Of a stretch of 64,000 nt of DNA, positions 60,546 to 64,000 are shown piece by piece; position 1 is the stretch's first letter, and every line of letters starts with the position of its first letter. The notes under the pieces are model-generated. The model was not told the origin of the DNA. It did no database searches and worked only from the letters and a program-made list of their open reading frames with translations. Position numbers and translations under genes: made by a program. Location of the stretch: assembly GCA_025936825.1 (NCBI GenBank), contig JAICSO010000015.1, positions 1 through 64,000 of the forward strand, in the 5' to 3' direction. This DNA is from Terriglobales bacterium. GTDB lineage: Bacteria; Acidobacteriota; Terriglobia; Terriglobales; Acidobacteriaceae.

Positions 60546-62620
60546 CACATCACCACCGGCACTTCAATGCCGAGCACTGCCAGCGCTCTGATCAATTCCT
60601 GCCGCACCACCGCCGCGGTTGTGAGTAAGAACTTCTTCCGTTGTTCATCCAGTTCCGTCAGGATGGGATGGCGATGGTAGAACGTATTGAACATCTGGGC
60701 CAATTGGAAGACATGCTTGGCGAGATAAGCCGGCTCGGTTGTAGCGATGCACTGGTCAACGACATACGCCGTCTTCGACGCGGCGAGCCAGAGCTCCCAG
60801 AGTTCGTTGGGATCAGCACCCGTCGTCGGTCGTCGATCGTCGGTCGTCGGCGCAGGACCGTCGTCAGCTTGCTTTACGGACAAAAATCGCGACAAATCTT
60901 CTGGCGAGAGATTTGCGGCGACATCTTTACTGAAGGCCTCCACGTCGAATCCGCCCTTGCGGAAGATGTTCGTTGCGCGCACGACCGCGTATTGCGCATA
61001 GGGCCCAGTCTCCCCCTCGAAACTCAGCGCGTCTTTGAAGTCGAAGGCAATCACCGACGGCTTGGTGTACTTCAGCATGAAGTAGCGTAGCGCGCCGACG
61101 GCGATCTTCTCCGCGATTTCGCGGCGTTCTGAATCCTCGCGCTCGGGGTGACGCGAATCTACTTCCTGCTTCGCTGACACGATCAGTGCATCCAGCAGGT
61201 CATCCGCTTTCACGCCAAAGCCCTTGCGTCCACTCACGCCGATGAAGGGACGCGTCTTGTCCTCCTCGCTCAGCTTGTACCCGAGCTCCGCTGCGCAACG
61301 GGGAGTCAAGACGACCATCCCGTAAGAAATGTGAGTCAAACGATCGGCAGCTTCCCCATGACCCAGATCGCGGAGGGCCTCTTTAACTGTCTCTTGCGCT
61401 TCCGACTGCCGTACGTCGATGACGTTGTAGTTTTCGGCCACATCGCCGAAGTGCGGATGCTCTTTTTGTCCGTTTGTCGCCGAGACCCAGCAGTCCTTTT
61501 GCGTTACGGGATAGTGGTAGAACTTGCGATACTCAAAATCTTTTCCTAGTAGGCCAAACTTCCACATGTGATAGGCGATGTCCTTGCCTACGTAGCCAAC
61601 GGTCGCGTTGGAGCGGACAATGACTTTTTGATCTTCCTCTGAGACTGCCTCCGTGTCTTCCTCTGTGTTTTCCTCCGTGCTCTCCGTGTCCTCTGTGGTA
61701 GAGGTTTTCTGGGTCCCGGCCCGCCGCATGACCCAGCAGCCTTTGTTCTTGCCTTCGCTCTCGAACGTGAGCACGCCGGTTTCTTTCAGCTTGGTGAACG
61801 CTGCATCCCAGAAATGCAGATGAAGAATCTCGCTCTCGCGCGGAAGAAAGTCATACTCGATGTCCAAGCGGTCCATCGTTTCTAAATGTCGTCTGAGCAC
61901 CGCCGTCGAAATCAACTCTGCCAGAACCGCCGTTTCGTTCCCACCCTGCTCGATCTCATGCAGCACCTGCAGCCGGACTTTTTTGTTTTCCGCGCTCTCC
62001 TCGTACCACTGGGACGTCCGCGCGTAGAGATCCCAGCAGTAGTAATCAAAACGTGACTGTTCTGCGAGCTGCTCAATCTCTGCACGCGACTTTTTCTCTA
62101 GGCGCAGAAAGCCGACCACCACATCCGCAACTTGCACGCCGGTGTTGTCGATATAGTTCTGGACATCGACCTCGCGACCGACGAACCGCAGCAAGCGCAC
62201 GAAGGTGTCGCCGAGAATGGCGTTTCGGAGGTGCCCGATGTGCGCCGCCTTGTTGGGGTTTATGCTGGAGTGCTCGACGAGAATTTTTCCTGACGGTTTC
62301 TCGACAGTTGGCTGTTCATCCCGAGCCACAGCCGACGCAAGCGCGCCGCGATCAACTCGTGCATTAATGTATCCTGCGCCCGCGACCTCCAACTTCTGGA
62401 AGCCCTCGATCGCGCCGATTCCTGCAACAATCTCCTCCGCGATTTTGCGCGGAGCTTTGCGAAGTTTCTTGGCAAGATCGAACGCGAGGGGAGATGCGTA
62501 CTCTCCGAACTCGACCTTCGGCGGTTGCTCAATAACGATCCGCTCTAGCTCCACTCCATATTTTTCGCGCAGAAACCCGCGTATTTGCTGGGCTAGACGA
62601 TTCTCAAGGTGACGATACAA
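60545..62620 (-). CDS. argS: Arginyl-tRNA synthetase with two repeat-derived insertions
   Basis: A 691-residue class I synthetase. N-terminal Add1 domain (1-100), HIGH motif NPNKAAHIGHLRNAILGD near 125, the KMSKS-like segment VSGRKGFGVKADDLLDAL and the C-terminal DALR-type helices with TGPYAQYAVVRATNIFRK. It is longer than the usual 560-590 residues. Two stretches explain part of this: residues about 303-330 (STTEDTESTEENTEEDTE) come from a CACAGAGGACACGGAGGA-type repeat, and residues about 585-605 (PTTDDRRPTTGAD) from a CGACGACCGACGAC-type repeat. Both lie in probable surface loops and keep the frame, so the enzyme is likely functional. Confidence 0.93.
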   Translation of the reverse strand: MYRHLENRLAQQIRGFLREKYGVELERIVIEQPPKVEFGEYASPLAFDLAKKLRKAPRKIAEEIVAGIGAIEGFQKLEVAGAGYINARVDRGALASAVARDEQPTVEKPSGKILVEHSSINPNKAAHIGHLRNAILGDTFVRLLRFVGREVDVQNYIDNTGVQVADVVVGFLRLEKKSRAEIEQLAEQSRFDYYCWDLYARTSQWYEESAENKKVRLQVLHEIEQGGNETAVLAELISTAVLRRHLETMDRLDIEYDFLPRESEILHLHFWDAAFTKLKETGVLTFESEGKNKGCWVMRRAGTQKTSTTEDTESTEENTEEDTEAVSEEDQKVIVRSNATVGYVGKDIAYHMWKFGLLGKDFEYRKFYHYPVTQKDCWVSATNGQKEHPHFGDVAENYNVIDVRQSEAQETVKEALRDLGHGEAADRLTHISYGMVVLTPRCAAELGYKLSEEDKTRPFIGVSGRKGFGVKADDLLDALIVSAKQEVDSRHPEREDSERREIAEKIAVGALRYFMLKYTKPSVIAFDFKDALSFEGETGPYAQYAVVRATNIFRKGGFDVEAFSKDVAANLSPEDLSRFLSVKQADDGPAPTTDDRRPTTGADPNELWELWLAASKTAYVVDQCIATTEPAYLAKHVFQLAQMFNTFYHRHPILTELDEQRKKFLLTTAAVVRQELIRALAVLGIEVPVVM
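60806..60866. repeat. GTCGTCGGTCGTCG-type repeat within argS
   Basis: Contains CGTCGTCGGTCGTCGATCG and CGGTCGTCGGCG in frame, coding for the loop PTTDDRRPTTGAD. The same vocabulary (GGTCGTTGGTCGTCGGC) fills the argS-larC intergenic region at 62670-62930. Confidence 0.8.
61634..61712. repeat. CCTCTGTGTCTTCCTCTGT-type repeat within argS
   Basis: Imperfect 9-12 bp units (CTTCCTCTGTG, TTCCTCCGTG, CTCTCCGTG, TCCTCTGTGG) in frame in argS, encoding a run of Thr, Glu and Asp. It is the same vocabulary as the CACGAAGGACACAGAGG element at 50475-50546. Confidence 0.85.
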
Positions 62621-62659
62621 GTAGGTCCTCTAAGTTGTTGGGAAACAGTGATTTTAGCA

Positions 62660-62930
62660 AAACGTCGTTGGTCCTTGGTCGTTGGTCGTCGGCAAGACGG
62701 TCGTGCGTCGCACGTCGCGCGTCGCACGCGAATTCGAGTAGGCTTAGAATTCATATTCGCAATTTTAAGGACCCGACTTGCCGAACGACGAACAACGAAG
62801 AACGAACGATAGCGCTTTGGCGCACGGCGTGCGACGCGCGACGCACGACCAAGCTGCTGGCGACGATCGACAGCCGACGGCCGACCACCGTTCTGCGTAC
62901 GACGCACGACGGACGACGTACGGCGCTCCG
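62660..62930. repeat. Direct/inverted GTCGTCGGTCGT and CGCACGTCGCGCGTCGCACG repeats
   Basis: Degenerate runs such as GGTCGTTGGTCGTCGGC, GTGCGTCGCACGTCGCGC and on the right CGTGCGACGCGCGACGC and GTACGACGCACGACGG. Left and right halves are roughly inverted copies around 62740-62790. The larC reading frame runs through the right half. Confidence 0.8.
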
Positions 62931-64000
62931 CGCCGCATCGCTTACCTCGACGGCTTCTCCGGGATTAGCGGCGACATGTTTCTCGGAGCGCTTCTCGACG
63001 CAGGAGTTCCAGTCGAGCTTTTTCAAAAAACGGTTGAGGCCCTGAACGTCGGTGCGATGCTGGAGATCACGCGCGTGAACCGCAGCGGCATCAGTGCGAC
63101 CAAGGCTGACGTGCTAGTGAAAGGAAAAGCGGAAAACCCGCGCGAGCACAACCCGCATCCGTTTCATCACGAGGACGAACACGCTCACCAGCATTCGCAT
63201 CCTCATACTCACTCGCATGAACATCAGCATGAATCGGGTGTCCAAGCCTCTTCGCATTCTGGGCGAGAAACTGGGGCTACTGTTCACTCACACGGACGGC
63301 ACCTGACCGAAATCCGCCAGATCATTTCGCAAACTAACATCAGTAACTCAGCCAAACGCACCGCCATCACCATGTTCGAGAAACTCGGTGCGGCAGAAGC
63401 CAAGATTCACAACGTCCCGATCGAGAAGATTCACTTCCACGAGGTAGGCGCCGTCGACGCGATCGTAGACATCGTGTGCGCCGCGGTAGGCGCTGAAGCG
63501 CTCGGAGTTGACCAATTCATTTGCTCGCCGCTGAACCTGGGCGGCGGAACTGTTGTGTGTGCACATGGAACGTTTCCGGTCCCTGCACCGGCGACGGTTG
63601 AACTGCTGCATGGCGTGCCGGTGTATTCGGGCGAGATCCAGAAAGAATTAGTGACACCAACCGGCGCGGCGATCGTGGCAACACTCGCTTCCGGCTTCGA
63701 AGACTTCCCGACGATGAAGATCGAGAAGACCGGTTACGGGGCAGGAACTCGCGATTTTGCCGGTCAGCCCAATGTGCTGCGAATTGTCGTTGGTCAGGAA
63801 TTTCCTGCCGACCTGGCGGACAAGAATGTCCTCCCCACACAATCCCACTCCACAAGAGTCGGGCAAGACACGGTAAGCGTAATCGAGGCCAACCTCGACG
63901 ACCTCAGCCCTCAGGTCTTCGGCTACGTCATGGAGAAGCTTTTCGAGGCGGGAGCGCTCGACGTCTTCGGCACGCCGGTGCAGATGAAGAAGAACCGGCC
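62778..64000 (+). CDS. larC: Nickel-pincer cofactor protein LarC, N-terminal part (runs off the window)
   Basis: At least 407 residues, open to the end of the window. RIAYLDGFSGISGDMFLGALLDAG is the LarC/DUF111 start; KIHFHEVGAVDAIVDIVCAAVG, SPLNLGGGTVVCAHGTFPVPAPAT, GEIQKELVTPTGAAIVATL and EANLDDLSPQVFGYVMEKLFEAGALDV follow. A His-rich stretch (HHEDEHAHQHSHPHTHSHEH) near residues 135-160 fits nickel binding. LarC inserts nickel into the pincer cofactor of lactate racemase-type enzymes. The start is uncertain: TTG at 62778 has AAGGA upstream, GTG at 62829 is possible, and the first about 50 residues are repeat-coded. LADKNVLPT (codons at 63813-63839) is another repeat insertion. Confidence 0.88.
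   Translation, partial: MPNDEQRRTNDSALAHGVRRATHDQAAGDDRQPTADHRSAYDARRTTYGAPRRIAYLDGFSGISGDMFLGALLDAGVPVELFQKTVEALNVGAMLEITRVNRSGISATKADVLVKGKAENPREHNPHPFHHEDEHAHQHSHPHTHSHEHQHESGVQASSHSGRETGATVHSHGRHLTEIRQIISQTNISNSAKRTAITMFEKLGAAEAKIHNVPIEKIHFHEVGAVDAIVDIVCAAVGAEALGVDQFICSPLNLGGGTVVCAHGTFPVPAPATVELLHGVPVYSGEIQKELVTPTGAAIVATLASGFEDFPTMKIEKTGYGAGTRDFAGQPNVLRIVVGQEFPADLADKNVLPTQSHSTRVGQDTVSVIEANLDDLSPQVFGYVMEKLFEAGALDVFGTPVQMKKNR
63814..63840 (-). repeat. Family R3 copy inside larC
   Basis: Matches 26 of 27 bases of the intergenic copy at 52093-52119 in inverted orientation. In the larC frame it adds LADKNVLPT with no stop codon. Confidence 0.88.

Noticed and set aside
1-64000. tRNA or rRNA genes
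   Set aside because: No cloverleaf with TTCGA/GGTTC core or rRNA-like sequence was noticed by eye; a covariance search would be decisive.

Overview
The window looks like chromosomal DNA of an acidobacterium (Acidobacteriota, Terriglobia/Koribacter-like). This is an inference from gene content and style. It has a complete hopanoid/squalene block (hpnA, hpnG, hpnC, hpnD, hpnE), a PEP-CTERM protein, multihaem cytochromes with an MtrB/PioB-type porin, an NfeD-flotillin-PspA group, and very many short palindromic intergenic repeats. No tRNA, rRNA, CRISPR array, prophage or insertion sequence was recognised.

Layout. 1-350: a 7-bp tandem array and palindromic repeats. 350-23000, mostly minus strand: a TPR lytic transglycosylase, a GAF-like protein, a FtsB-like protein overlapping a phosphohexomutase gene, cutA (plus strand), a secreted Arg/Asp heptad-repeat protein, a PHP-like protein, a GT39-type glycosyltransferase, a secreted MetX-like hydrolase, then a five-gene electron-transfer operon (decahaem MtrA-like, MtrB-like barrel, monohaem cytochrome c, 11-haem/cytochrome b fusion, 7-haem NapC-like) and typA. 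23350-23950: a PEP-CTERM gene with a strong terminator. 23966-33046, minus: the arginine operon argR-C-B-D-F-G-H-(GNAT)-argJ with tandem ARG boxes at its head. 33219-40897, plus: the hopanoid block, with two zinc dehydrogenases between hpnG and hpnC. 41142-48272: a DUF2231 membrane protein, an LpxH-like phosphoesterase with an MGDG-synthase-like glycosyltransferase, a secreted phosphodiesterase, a secreted RraA-fold protein and a Tat-exported enolase-superfamily enzyme. 48411-54746, plus: an XRE regulator with its own operator, NfeD, DUF1648, flotillin, small membrane proteins, PspA and AIM24, which resembles an envelope-stress module. 54781-64000: hydrolases, pepA, a small unknown gene, argS and the start of larC.

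How the parts work together. The electron-transfer operon encodes 29 CxxCH haem sites and could carry electrons between the quinone pool and the cell exterior. A perfect match to the E. coli CRP-site arms lies about 200 bp upstream of it. The arginine operon is tightly coupled, with 4-14 bp overlaps, and is probably repressed by its own ArgR. The hopanoid block makes squalene and processes the C35 side chain; the two dehydrogenases next to hpnG are candidates for an uncharacterised reduction step.

The most unusual feature runs through the whole window. Several families of dispersed palindromic repeats fill the intergenic gaps, and the same sequences also appear in frame inside or at the ends of real genes: argS (twice), hpnE (start codon and an internal insertion), larC, argC, argD, argG, hpnG, the DUF1648 gene and a small membrane protein gene. 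This suggests that repeat insertion is tolerated in surface loops and termini of housekeeping enzymes.
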